Source: Pseudomonas sp. SG20056 (GTDB lineage: Bacteria > Pseudomonadota > Gammaproteobacteria > Pseudomonadales > Pseudomonadaceae). From it: 64,000 bases of DNA. A model generated the notes under the pieces. It saw nothing but the letters and a program-made list of their open reading frames with translations. It was not told where the DNA came from and made no database searches. How positions within the stretch are numbered: the first letter of the stretch is position 1; the number at the start of each line of letters is the position of its first letter. The position numbers and the translations under genes are program-made. Positions 10,701 through 17,103 of this stretch are shown here, piece after piece. The stretch spans positions 1,426,001 through 1,490,000 of the forward strand of contig NZ_CP134499.1 of the NCBI RefSeq assembly GCF_031764535.1, read 5' to 3'.

Positions 10701-10901
10701 TGCTTGCCAGTTGCTGTTCTGCGCAACGTTGACCAGCTCGCCATTAGCCAGTTGCAGGGTCACTTCGCCACCCAGGCCAGTCAGGACCTGTTCGCCCATG
10801 AGCAGGCGTTCGCCTTCGAAGATCTGCCGCTTTAGCCCGTCGAGGGAAACAGCAAATACTTGGCCTACAAGACTTTTTACGATGGCGACGATAGTGCTCA
10901 T
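4605..10901 (-). CDS. Giant LapA/BapA-type type I secreted biofilm adhesin, N-terminal part
   Basis: Cell-surface adhesin expected to be exported by the adjacent LapB-LapC-TolC machine. Residues 1-100 form the LapA-type retention module, with the run FDPTVDLEAPAAG at 93-105. PAAG at 102-105 matches the di-alanine site cut by the periplasmic protease LapG in LapA-like proteins. A Gly/Ala-rich linker follows, then two Ig-like domains of about 90 residues (roughly 170-345, with repeated VEYSTDG and QTD-GNTS motifs), then sixteen copies of a 109-residue Ig-like repeat. Each repeat carries DANDDGTLSNTE, a perfect 12-residue EF-hand calcium loop. As read, the ORF leaves the repeat frame at the 23-bp duplication (4692-4737) and ends in Pro/Arg-rich nonsense at 4605. 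No classical signal peptide is present, as expected for type I secretion. The ATG at 10901 gives the canonical LapA-type N-terminus (MSTIVAIVKSLVGQVFAVS). Function as a biofilm adhesin is inferred from family and neighbours. Confidence 0.85.
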   Translation of the reverse strand: MSTIVAIVKSLVGQVFAVSLDGLKRQIFEGERLLMGEQVLTGLGGEVTLQLANGELVNVAQNSNWQAAPSAAQAEDDKAEPSHGLEQALAAGFDPTVDLEAPAAGPGSGGAAGGAAGGGHSFVLLGETGQQLEATIGFETSNSGLNSAGQNELFGVGEQTDQTTVANANLDTTAPGAPSMVLANDSGASSTDLITNNGSLIIGGVEPGALVEYSTDGGATWGTVFTPNEGSNTVSVRQTDTTGNTSPSTSLTFTLDTQIAAPTLALTTDSGVAGDLISNDGSYIVSGTEPGATVEYSTDGTTWSTTAPIAVEGSNTIQVRQTDVAGNTSAPTSLTFTLDTQVAAPTVTIATDANDDGTLSNTELGAATTVTVSVALPAGAAVGDTLNVSLNGVAQAPIVLTQAQITNGVTFDVARPADGQTVSATATVTDAAGNTSAPGSDSAVVGDTTATAAPTVTIATDANDDGTLSNTELGAATTVTVSVALPTGAAVGDTLNVSLNGVAQAPIVLTQAQITNGVTFDVARPADGQTVSATATVTDAAGNTSAPGSDSAVVGDTTATAAPTVTIATDANDDGTLSNTELGAATTVTVSVALPTGAAVGDTLNVSLNGVAQAPIVLTQAQITNGVTFDVARPADGQTVSATATVTDAAGNTSAPGSDSAVVGDTTATAAPTVTIATDANDDGTLSNTELGAATTVTVSVALPAGAAVGDTLNVSLNGVAQAPIVLTQAQITNGVTFDVARPADGQTVSATATVTDAAGNTSAPGSDSAVVGDTTATAAPTVTIATDANDDGTLSNTELGAATTVTVSVALPTGAAVGDTLNVSLNGVAQAPIVLTQAQITNGVTFDVARPADGQTVSATATVTDAAGNTSAPGSDSAVVGDTTATAAPTVTIATDANDDGTLSNTELGAATTVTVSVALPTGAAVGDTLNVSLNGVAQAPIVLTQAQITNGVTFDVARPADGQTVSATATVTDAAGNTSAPGSDSAVVGDTTATAAPTVTIATDANDDGTLSNTELGAATTVTVSVALPTGAAVGDTLNVSLNGVAQAPIVLTQAQITNGVTFDVARPADGQTVSATATVTDAAGNTSAPGSDSAVVGDTTATAAPTVTIATDANDDGTLSNTELGAATTVTVSVALPAGAAVGDTLNVSLNGVAQAPIVLTQAQITNGVTFDVARPADGQTVSATATVTDAAGNTSAPGSDSAVVGDTTATAAPTVTIATDANDDGTLSNTELGAATTVTVSVALPTGAAVGDTLNVSLNGVAQAPIVLTQAQITNGVTFDVARPADGQTVSATATVTDAAGNTSAPGSDSAVVGDTTATAAPTVTIATDANDDGTLSNTELGAATTVTVSVALPTGAAVGDTLNVSLNGVAQAPIVLTQAQITNGVTFDVARPADGQTVSATATVTDAAGNTSAPGSDSAVVGDTTATAAPTVTIATDANDDGTLSNTELGAATTVTVSVALPTGAAVGDTLNVSLNGVAQAPIVLTQAQITNGVTFDVARPADGQTVSATATVTDAAGNTSAPGSDSAVVGDTTATAAPTVTIATDANDDGTLSNTELGAATTVTVSVALPTGAAVGDTLNVSLNGVAQAPIVLTQAQITNGVTFDVARPADGQTVSATATVTDAAGNTSAPGSDSAVVGDTTATAAPTVTIATDANDDGTLSNTELGAATTVTVSVALPTGAAVGDTLNVSLNGVAQAPIVLTQAQITNGVTFDVARPADGQTVSATATVTDAAGNTSAPGSDSAVVGDTTATAAPTVTIATDANDDGTLSNTELGAATTVTVSVALPTGAAVGDTLNVSLNGVAQAPIVLTQAQITNGVTFDVARPADGQTVSATATVTDAAGNTSAPGSDSAVVGDTTATAAPTVTIATDANDDGTLSNTELGAATTVTVSVALPAGAAVGDTLNVSLNGVAQAPIVLTQAQITNGVTFDVARPADGQTVSATATVTDAAGNTSAPGSDSAVVGDTTATAAPTVTIATDANDDGTLSNTELGAATTVTVSVALPTGAAVGDTLNVSLNGVAQAPIVLTQAQITNGVTFDVARPADGQTVSATATGPSAPPPPSPMPPATPRHRARTAPWSATPPPLPHRP
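4692..4737. repeat. 23-bp perfect tandem duplication that shifts the adhesin reading frame
   Basis: The 23 bases at 4692-4714 are repeated exactly at 4715-4737, in a place where every other copy of the 327-bp repeat has a single version. The extra 23 bp changes the reading frame by two and displaces all later repeats by 23 bp. It may be a real slippage event or the uncollapsed overlap of two contigs joined inside the repeat array. Confidence 0.95.
10587..10598 (-). other. Predicted LapG cleavage site (PAAG) in the adhesin
   Basis: The four codons for Pro-Ala-Ala-Gly, residues 102-105 of the adhesin, follow DPTVDLEA and precede a glycine-rich linker. In P. fluorescens LapA and relatives, the calcium-dependent protease LapG cuts between the two alanines of such a motif and releases the adhesin from the cell surface when cyclic-di-GMP falls. 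The motif and its context are seen; cleavage is inferred. No lapG or lapD gene is in the window. Confidence 0.65.
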
Positions 10902-11224
10902 AAAACGGGCTCCGAGGTGGGCGCGGTAAAATCGTTAAACACAGTGAAGCAATGGTTTGATTTAAAGGCTGATAATCTGACAAATTATTGTCGTCATAAA
11001 TTTGGCTTATTCCATTATGGAATTACGAATATGCCAAACTATTGACCGAGTGCTCGCGATAATAAACAATGCGCGCGCTGATGTCACTTTGATATTGGCT
11101 TGTCCGTTGTGTGATGTGTGTCACGTTTAGTTGGCTGTTTATGTATCCTGCGCCACTTTGCGTCAAGCGCGTCGCCTCTTCGTTGTTCTAAGTCACTAGC
11201 CCAGCCTGAAAGGAATTTCATTCA
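10902..11224. promoter_or_regulatory. Divergent intergenic control region between the adhesin and its secretion operon
   Basis: This 323-bp region is AT-rich compared with its surroundings and separates the minus-strand adhesin from the plus-strand secretion genes, so promoters for both should lie here. It contains a perfect 15-bp palindrome at 11009-11023 (ATTCCAT-T-ATGGAAT) and a CRP/Vfr-type box at 11110-11125. I see no convincing ORF. No unequivocal -35/-10 pair could be assigned. Confidence 0.6.
11110..11125. promoter_or_regulatory. Candidate Vfr (CRP-type) binding site
   Basis: TGTGA-N6-TCACG matches the CRP/Vfr consensus TGTGA-N6-TCACA at nine of ten defined positions, with a perfect GTGA/TCAC core. 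It lies 100 bp upstream of the TolC-like gene start. The match is seen directly; that Vfr or another CRP-family protein acts here is inference. Confidence 0.4.
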
Positions 11225-12568
11225 ATGCGTTTTTTTGCACTGTTCCCTCTTGCTCTTGCGGTATCGATGGCTGCTCATGGCCAAACGCTTAATGAGGCCA
11301 TGCAAAGTGCCCTTGAGGTGCATCCGGAGGTTCAGGCTGGAATTCATGCACGTTTGTCGGTTGAAGAACAGATGAACGCCGCCAAAGGCGGTTACCTGCC
11401 GCGAGTTGATCTGTTGGCAGGTTATGGCCGCGAAGGCACCGACAGCTCAGGTACCCGTGGACAGAATCACAACACTGAAACCCTGACTCGCGGTGAGTCG
11501 AGCCTGCGTTTGCAGCAGATGGTGTTTGACGGCTTTGCTACCAGCAGTGAGGTCGGTCGCCAACGTGCCACTGTAAATGCACGTGCCTATGAATTGCTGG
11601 GCACTTCCGAACGCACCGCGCTGACGGTGGCGCAGGTTTATCTGGATGTGCTGACTCGCCAGGAACTGGTGCGTCTGGCCGAGAGTAACCTGGCCAGCCA
11701 CGAACGTATTTATGACCAGATTACCCTGCGTAGCCAGAGTGGTGTAGGGCGCACGGCTGACCTCGATCAGGCCGAAGCGCGTCTGGCACAGGCCCGTAAC
11801 AACCTGATTACTGAGCAGACCAACCTGGCTGATGCTCGGGTCAACTATTTCAGCGTGGTTGGCCGTGATGCCAGCGAGCTGAGCCCGCCGCCCGGCTTGG
11901 CTGGTCACCTGCCGGAAAGCTTGCCAGCAGCTCGCCAGGAAATGCTCGCAAACAACCCGTTTCTGAGTTCGGCCGAGGCTGATGTGCAGGCCAGTGAGCA
12001 GCAGTACGAAGCCGCCAAGTCGAGCTTCTACCCACGCTTTGATGCCGAGCTGTCACGCGGTATGGACAACAATGTCGATGGCGTCAGCGGTCATAGCAAC
12101 GAGTGGCAGGCTATGTTGCGCATGCGTTACAACCTGTTCGCTGGTGGCAGCAACAAGGCCGATCTGCAGTCCAAGGCTTATCAGACCAACCAGGCCATGG
12201 ACATCCGCAACAACGCTCTGCGGGTATTGAATGAAGACCTCGGTCTGGCCTGGAATGCTCTGGAAAATGCTCGCCAGCAGTTGCCGATTGCCGAGCAGTA
12301 CGTTGATTACAGCAGCCGCGTGCGCGAGTCCTACCAGAAGCAGTTCAGCCTCGGCGATCGCACCCTGCTGGATTTGCTCGACAGTGAAAACGAGTTGTTC
12401 ACCGCCTCGCGCCGTCTTGAGGAAGTGCGTTTCACCGAACTGTTTACTCAGTACCGGATCAAGGCCACCATGGGCTCCCTGCTCAAGAGCCAGGGTGTAG
12501 TCGCGCCGATGGCCGCCGCACCACTGGACGAGATCAAGGCCCAGGCCAACTTGCCGGGTCTGAACTGA
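11225..12568 (+). CDS. TolC-family outer membrane protein of the adhesin type I secretion system (LapE-like)
   Basis: Outer membrane channel expected to complete the LapB-LapC exporter for the divergent giant adhesin. The 447-residue product has a signal peptide (residues 1-19, MRFFALFPLALAVSMAAHG) and the TolC/AggA-type outer membrane efflux repeat: long helical stretches with Ala/Glu/Gln-rich heptads, LDQAEARLAQARNN near residue 180 and GDRTLLDLLDSENELF near 380. The start is supported by AAGGAA 10 bp upstream. It is the first gene of a tight three-gene operon, 26 bp before lapB. Position as first gene of the secretion operon resembles P. aeruginosa bapB, whereas in P. fluorescens lapE is placed elsewhere, so the symbol is left empty. 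Confidence 0.88.
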   Translation: MRFFALFPLALAVSMAAHGQTLNEAMQSALEVHPEVQAGIHARLSVEEQMNAAKGGYLPRVDLLAGYGREGTDSSGTRGQNHNTETLTRGESSLRLQQMVFDGFATSSEVGRQRATVNARAYELLGTSERTALTVAQVYLDVLTRQELVRLAESNLASHERIYDQITLRSQSGVGRTADLDQAEARLAQARNNLITEQTNLADARVNYFSVVGRDASELSPPPGLAGHLPESLPAARQEMLANNPFLSSAEADVQASEQQYEAAKSSFYPRFDAELSRGMDNNVDGVSGHSNEWQAMLRMRYNLFAGGSNKADLQSKAYQTNQAMDIRNNALRVLNEDLGLAWNALENARQQLPIAEQYVDYSSRVRESYQKQFSLGDRTLLDLLDSENELFTASRRLEEVRFTELFTQYRIKATMGSLLKSQGVVAPMAAAPLDEIKAQANLPGLN

Positions 12569-12594
12569 GCCCAGTCGTTGATGAGTAAAACCCA

Positions 12595-14751
12595 GTGGCA
12601 GTAGACCCAAGCCCGATGCAAACCCGTAGCGATCCGCGTGATCGCTACGATGACCCTCTGCTCGACAGTCTGATGTCGCTGTGCGGCCTGCATCAGAAGT
12701 CGGTCAGCCGCGCCATGCTCACCGCCGGCTTGCCGTTACCTGAGCAACGCCTGAGTGCCGAGTTGCTGCCGCGCGCGGCGGCGCGTGCAGGGTTGCAGGG
12801 GCGCTGGTTGCGCCGTGGCTTGGAAAAGATTCCGGCACTGGCCATGCCTGCCTTGTTGCTGTTGCACGATGGTCGTAGCGCCATTCTGCTGGGCTGGGAT
12901 GACCTGGGCCGTGCGCGCATCATGCCCAGCGAAAGCGAAGGGGGCGAGGTTCGCGTCAGTGCCGAAGCGCTGGCCGAGGATTACAGCGGGCGGGTGTTCT
13001 TTGCTCAGCCGCAGCACAAGTTTGATTTCAACCGTGGCGAGCTGATCCCGCGGGCCACGTCCTGGTTTCGCGACACCCTCAAGCGTTCGCGCTGGTTGTA
13101 TATCGATGCCATCGCGGCGAGCTTTCTGATCAACCTGATCGGCTTGGCCACGCCGCTGTTCGTAATGAACGTGTACGACCGCGTGGTGCCCAACCAGGCT
13201 GAAGCCACGCTGTGGGTGTTGGCGATTGGGATCACCGGGGTGTTCTTCTTCGATCTGCTGCTGAAGACCCTGCGCGGCCTGTGTCTCGATCTGGCGGGCA
13301 AGAAGACCGACCTGATCATCTCCGCCACGCTGTTCGAACGCATCGTCGGCATGGCCATGAAGTTCCGCCCGGCACGGGTTGGCAGCTTTGCGCAGAACAT
13401 CCACGAGTTTCAGAGTCTGCGCGATTTCCTTGCCTCGTTGACGTTGGCCAGCGTCATTGATCTGCCGTTTACCCTGTTGATTCTCGCGGTGATCGCCATG
13501 ATCGGCGGCCATCTGGTGTGGATTCCGGTGCTGGCCTTCCCGCTGGTGGCCTTGATCGGCTGGGCCTTGCAGCGCCCGCTGGCCGAGACCATGCAACGTA
13601 CCATGGCCCTGGCCGGTGAACGCCAGTCGAGCCTGATCGAGAGCCTGGCCGGGCTGGATGCGGTCAAGGTCAATAACGCCGAAAGCGAGCGTCAGTATCT
13701 GTGGGAGCAGACCATTGGCACCCTCAGCCGCCTGGAGCTGCGCGCGCGCATGCTTTCCAGTCTGGCGATGAACGCTACCATGCTGCTGCAGCAATTGGCC
13801 GGTGTGGTGGTGATCGTGCTCGGCGTATACCAGATCATCGACGGCAACCTGAGCATGGGCGGGCTGATTGCCTGCTACATGCTTAGCAGCCGCGCGCTGG
13901 GGCCGTTGACGCAGATTTCCGGTTTGCTCACGCGCTATCAGCAGGCGCGGGTGACGCTTGAATCGGTTAACCAGATGATGGAGCTGCCGCAGGAACGCCA
14001 CGCCGATGAGCGCCCGCTCAAGCGCCAGTCGCTGCAAGGCGCGATTGAATTCCGTCAGCTGGAATTCCATTACCCGGATCAGCAGCAGGCCGCTCTGCTG
14101 GGCATCAATCTGGTGGTTCGTCCCGGCGAGAAAATCGGCATTATCGGCCGCAGTGGCTCGGGCAAAAGCTCGCTGGCCAAGCTGATTGTCGGCCTGTATC
14201 AGCCCGATGCCGGCAGCCTACTGGTGGATGGCATCGATGTGCGCCAGCTAGATGTCAGCGATCTACGGCACAACATCGGCTATGTGCCGCAGGATATTCA
14301 GCTGTTCAGCGGTACCCTGCGTGACAATCTGGTGTCCGGCGCGCGTTATGTCGAAGACGAGCTGGTGTTGCAGGCCGCCGAACTGGCGGGCGTGCACGAA
14401 TTTGCCCGGCTGCACCCGAAGGGCTATGAGCTGCAGGTCGGCGAACGCGGGCAGAACCTGTCTGGCGGTCAGCGGCAGAATGTGGCCCTGGCGCGCGCGC
14501 TGTTGCTCGACCCTCCGATTCTGCTGCTCGATGAACCGACCAGCGCCATGGACAACACCGGTGAAGAACGCCTCAAACAGCGTTTGTCTGCGGTGATCGG
14601 CACCAAGACTCTGCTGCTGGTCACTCACCGTGCATCGATGCTCAGCCTGGTCGACCGGCTGATCATTGTTGACCGTGGGCAGATCATCGCCGACGGGCCG
14701 AAAGGTAGCGTGATGGAAGCGCTGAAAAAGGGGCAGATCAGTGTCAGCTAA
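12595..14751 (+). CDS. lapB: LapB, type I secretion ABC transporter (permease/ATPase)
   Basis: Inner membrane exporter that drives secretion of LapA-type adhesins. The 718-residue protein has an N-terminal C39-peptidase-like domain (about 1-140) without an evident catalytic cysteine, as in other LapB proteins. A six-helix exporter domain follows (about 160-450), then a nucleotide-binding domain with Walker A GRSGSGKSS at 518-526, signature LSGGQ at 622-626, Walker B ILLLDEPTSAMD from about 642, and an H-loop VTH. Sequence runs such as DDPLLDSLMSLCGLHQK and VFFAQPQHKFD are typical of P. fluorescens LapB. The GTG start at 12595 gives the same distance to the conserved DPR motif as in LapB; an ATG at 12616 is possible. 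Its stop overlaps the lapC start by 11 bp. Confidence 0.93.
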   Translation: MAVDPSPMQTRSDPRDRYDDPLLDSLMSLCGLHQKSVSRAMLTAGLPLPEQRLSAELLPRAAARAGLQGRWLRRGLEKIPALAMPALLLLHDGRSAILLGWDDLGRARIMPSESEGGEVRVSAEALAEDYSGRVFFAQPQHKFDFNRGELIPRATSWFRDTLKRSRWLYIDAIAASFLINLIGLATPLFVMNVYDRVVPNQAEATLWVLAIGITGVFFFDLLLKTLRGLCLDLAGKKTDLIISATLFERIVGMAMKFRPARVGSFAQNIHEFQSLRDFLASLTLASVIDLPFTLLILAVIAMIGGHLVWIPVLAFPLVALIGWALQRPLAETMQRTMALAGERQSSLIESLAGLDAVKVNNAESERQYLWEQTIGTLSRLELRARMLSSLAMNATMLLQQLAGVVVIVLGVYQIIDGNLSMGGLIACYMLSSRALGPLTQISGLLTRYQQARVTLESVNQMMELPQERHADERPLKRQSLQGAIEFRQLEFHYPDQQQAALLGINLVVRPGEKIGIIGRSGSGKSSLAKLIVGLYQPDAGSLLVDGIDVRQLDVSDLRHNIGYVPQDIQLFSGTLRDNLVSGARYVEDELVLQAAELAGVHEFARLHPKGYELQVGERGQNLSGGQRQNVALARALLLDPPILLLDEPTSAMDNTGEERLKQRLSAVIGTKTLLLVTHRASMLSLVDRLIIVDRGQIIADGPKGSVMEALKKGQISVS

Positions 14752-16117
14752 CATGCCCGAGAAAAAGAGCCTGCGTCAGGCTGTTGCCGCTTATTTCGGT
14801 AGTCACGATGAGATGGGCGATGAGCCACTGCCAGAGGTCAACAAAGCGTTGATCGAGGACGCACCGCGGGTGGTGCGGCTGACCATCTGGGGCCTGATTG
14901 CCTTTGTGGTGTTTTGCCTGTTGTGGGCCAACTTCGCCGTGGTTGATGAGGTCACTCGTGGCGATGGCAAGGCGATTCCGTCCTCACGCCTGCAGAAAAT
15001 CCAGAACCTGGAAGGCGGTATCGTCGCCGAGCTATTCGTCCGCGAAGGGCAGATCGTTAATGCTGGCGACCCGCTGCTGCGCCTCGACGACACGCGCTTT
15101 GCCTCCAACGTCGGTGAAACCGAGGCCGATCGCCTGGCCCTGTTGCTGCGCGTGGAGCGCCTTAGTGCCGAAGTGCAGGATCGCGAACTGGTCGTGACCG
15201 ACGAGGTGCGCGAGAAGGCGCCTAAGCAGGCGGATAACGAGATCCAGCTGTTCAACAGCCGCAAACAGCAGTTGCTTGATGAGGTGGCCGGCCTGGAAGA
15301 ACAGCTTATCCAACGGCAACAGGAGCTGCGCGAGTTTGTCTCCAAGCAGGGGCAGTTCCGCAATAGCTTGAGCCTGCTGCGCCAGGAAGTGCAGATGTCC
15401 GAGCCGCTGGTGGCTCAGGGGGCGATTTCCCAGGTGGAAGTGCTGCGCCTCAAACGCGCCGAAGTGGAGGCGCGTGGCCAGCTGGAGGCCACTACTCTGG
15501 CGATACCGCGCGCCGAGTCGGCGATCAAGGAAGTCGAGCGCAAGATCGATGAAACCCGTGGGCGTTTTCGCAGCGAGGCGCTGACCCAGCTCAATGAGGC
15601 GCGCACCGAGTTGAGCAAAATCCAGTCAACCGGCAAGGCGCTGGAAGATCGGGTCAACCGCACTCTGGTGATTTCACCCGTGCGCGGCATCGTTAAACAG
15701 CTGCTGGTCACCACCATCGGTGGGGTGATTCAGCCGGGCAGCGACTTGGTGGAAATTGTGCCGCTGGGGGAAAACCTGCTGGTCGAAGCGCGGATTCGTC
15801 CGCAGGACATTGCCTTCCTGCATCCGGGCCAGGAGGCCATGGTCAAGTTCACCGCCTATGACTACACCATCTACGGCGGGCTCAAGGCCGAGCTGGAACA
15901 GATCGGTGCCGATACCGTGACTGACGATGATGGCAACAGCTTTTATGTGATCAAGCTGCGCACCAACAAGAGTCACTTGGGCACCGAGGAGAATCCGCTG
16001 CTGATCATCCCCGGTATGGTCGCTTCGGTGGACATCATTACCGGCAAGAAGAGCGTGCTCAGCTACCTGCTCAAACCGATTATCCGCGCCCGCAGCGAGG
16101 CGTTGCGCGAGCGCTAG
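14741..16117 (+). CDS. lapC: LapC, HlyD-family membrane fusion protein of the type I secretion system
   Basis: Periplasmic adaptor linking LapB to the TolC-like channel. The 458-residue protein has a short cytoplasmic N-terminus, one transmembrane helix at about residues 46-66, a first lipoyl half near 80-115 (QNLEGGIVAELFVREGQIV), a long Gln/Glu/Arg-rich coiled coil (about 125-310), then the second lipoyl half and beta-barrel domain with ISPVRGIVKQL near 310 and VEIVPLGENLLVEARI near 345. The C-terminus LSYLLKPIIRARSEALRER is the usual HlyD ending. The GTG start at 14741 is chosen because AAAGGGG lies at the right distance and it is translationally coupled to lapB; an ATG at 14753 is an alternative. 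It is the last gene of the operon, followed by a terminator. Confidence 0.93.
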   Translation: MSANMPEKKSLRQAVAAYFGSHDEMGDEPLPEVNKALIEDAPRVVRLTIWGLIAFVVFCLLWANFAVVDEVTRGDGKAIPSSRLQKIQNLEGGIVAELFVREGQIVNAGDPLLRLDDTRFASNVGETEADRLALLLRVERLSAEVQDRELVVTDEVREKAPKQADNEIQLFNSRKQQLLDEVAGLEEQLIQRQQELREFVSKQGQFRNSLSLLRQEVQMSEPLVAQGAISQVEVLRLKRAEVEARGQLEATTLAIPRAESAIKEVERKIDETRGRFRSEALTQLNEARTELSKIQSTGKALEDRVNRTLVISPVRGIVKQLLVTTIGGVIQPGSDLVEIVPLGENLLVEARIRPQDIAFLHPGQEAMVKFTAYDYTIYGGLKAELEQIGADTVTDDDGNSFYVIKLRTNKSHLGTEENPLLIIPGMVASVDIITGKKSVLSYLLKPIIRARSEALRER

Positions 16118-16136
16118 GCAGCATATTCTGCCCACA

Positions 16137-16164
16137 AAAAAGCCGCAGCTAGCTGCGGCTTTTT
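16137..16164. terminator. Bidirectional intrinsic terminator between lapC and mmsB
   Basis: A perfect inverted repeat with a core AGCCGCAGCT/AGCTGCGGCT is flanked by A-rich sequence on the left and five Ts on the right, so a stable hairpin with a U-tract forms in either direction. It lies between the convergent ends of lapC (16117) and the mmsB-type gene (16178). Confidence 0.9.
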
Positions 16165-16177
16165 GCTGTCTGCGGGG

Positions 16178-17062
16178 TTATTCGACAAACAACTGTTGCA
16201 CCACCGAGAAGTCCTGCTTGCCTTTACCTTGCTTGAGCAGCAGGCGATACAGCTGCAACGCCAGTGCGCCCATGGGCGTGCTGCTGCCGCTGGCTTGTGC
16301 AGCTTCCTGTGCCAGGCCGAGGTCTTTGGTCATCAGTTCGGCCATAAAACCGCCGCTGTAGCCTTTGGACGCCGGGGCGTTTTCCATCACGCCGGGCCAG
16401 GGGTTGTACTTCTCCAGCGTCCAGTTGCCGCCTGAGCTCTGGCGCATGATCTCAGCCAGTACGGCGGGCTCCAGGCCGTTGGCCACGCCCATGGCCATGG
16501 CTTCGGCGGTGGCGATCATCTGCACCGCCAGCACCTGGTTGTTGCACACCTTGGCCACCTGGCCGGCGCCTTCAGGGCCGGCGTGAAAAATGTTCTTGCC
16601 CATGGCCTCGAAGATCGCCCGGGCTTTTTCCAGCGTCGTTGCCGCGCCGCCGATCATAAAGGTCAGGGTGCCCGCTGCTGCGCCGGCTGTGCCGCCGGAT
16701 ACGGGCGCGTCAAGCAGTTCGATACCGCGCGCGGTGGCCGCCTGATGCACCTTGCGTGAGGACTCCGGGGCGATGGTCGAGCATTCCAACACTAGGCTGC
16801 CGGGTGTGAGCGCGGCCAGCAGACCGTTATCACCCAGGTACAGGCCCTCGACATGGCGGCTGGCCGGCAACATGCTGACCACCACATCGGCACCTTGTAC
16901 CGCATCTAGCGCGCTGCTGGCCGCTTGCGCACCGTCCTTGGCCAGGTCCTCGACGGCTGCTTGCAGCAGGTCGAATGCTCTCAGGTTGAAGCCGGCCTTG
17001 AGCAGGTTGCGCGCCATGGGCAGGCCCATGTGGCCGAGGCCGATAAAAGCGATTGTTGTCAT
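16178..17062 (-). CDS. mmsB: 3-hydroxyisobutyrate dehydrogenase
   Basis: Oxidises 3-hydroxyisobutyrate to methylmalonate semialdehyde with NAD+ in valine breakdown, in the cytoplasm. The 294-residue protein has the Rossmann motif FIGLGHMG at 6-13, the substrate-binding DAPVSGG at 118-124 and catalytic lysine K171 in GQVAKVCNN. The length is normal for the family. The ATG at 17062 begins the family N-terminus (MTTIAFIGLGHMG); the reading frame is open much further upstream only because it runs under the preceding gene. It is the last gene of the cluster, 41 bp after the hydrolase gene, and its product is the substrate of the mmsA enzyme encoded at the head of the cluster. Confidence 0.93.
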   Translation of the reverse strand: MTTIAFIGLGHMGLPMARNLLKAGFNLRAFDLLQAAVEDLAKDGAQAASSALDAVQGADVVVSMLPASRHVEGLYLGDNGLLAALTPGSLVLECSTIAPESSRKVHQAATARGIELLDAPVSGGTAGAAAGTLTFMIGGAATTLEKARAIFEAMGKNIFHAGPEGAGQVAKVCNNQVLAVQMIATAEAMAMGVANGLEPAVLAEIMRQSSGGNWTLEKYNPWPGVMENAPASKGYSGGFMAELMTKDLGLAQEAAQASGSSTPMGALALQLYRLLLKQGKGKQDFSVVQQLFVE

Positions 17063-17103
17063 TGTTATGCTCCTGTCGCGCTGAATAGGTGGCCGTTGCC
17101 GGG

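Noticed and set aside
12736..14070. 444-codon minus-strand ORF inside lapB
   Set aside because: Shadow of lapB with biased composition and no domain.
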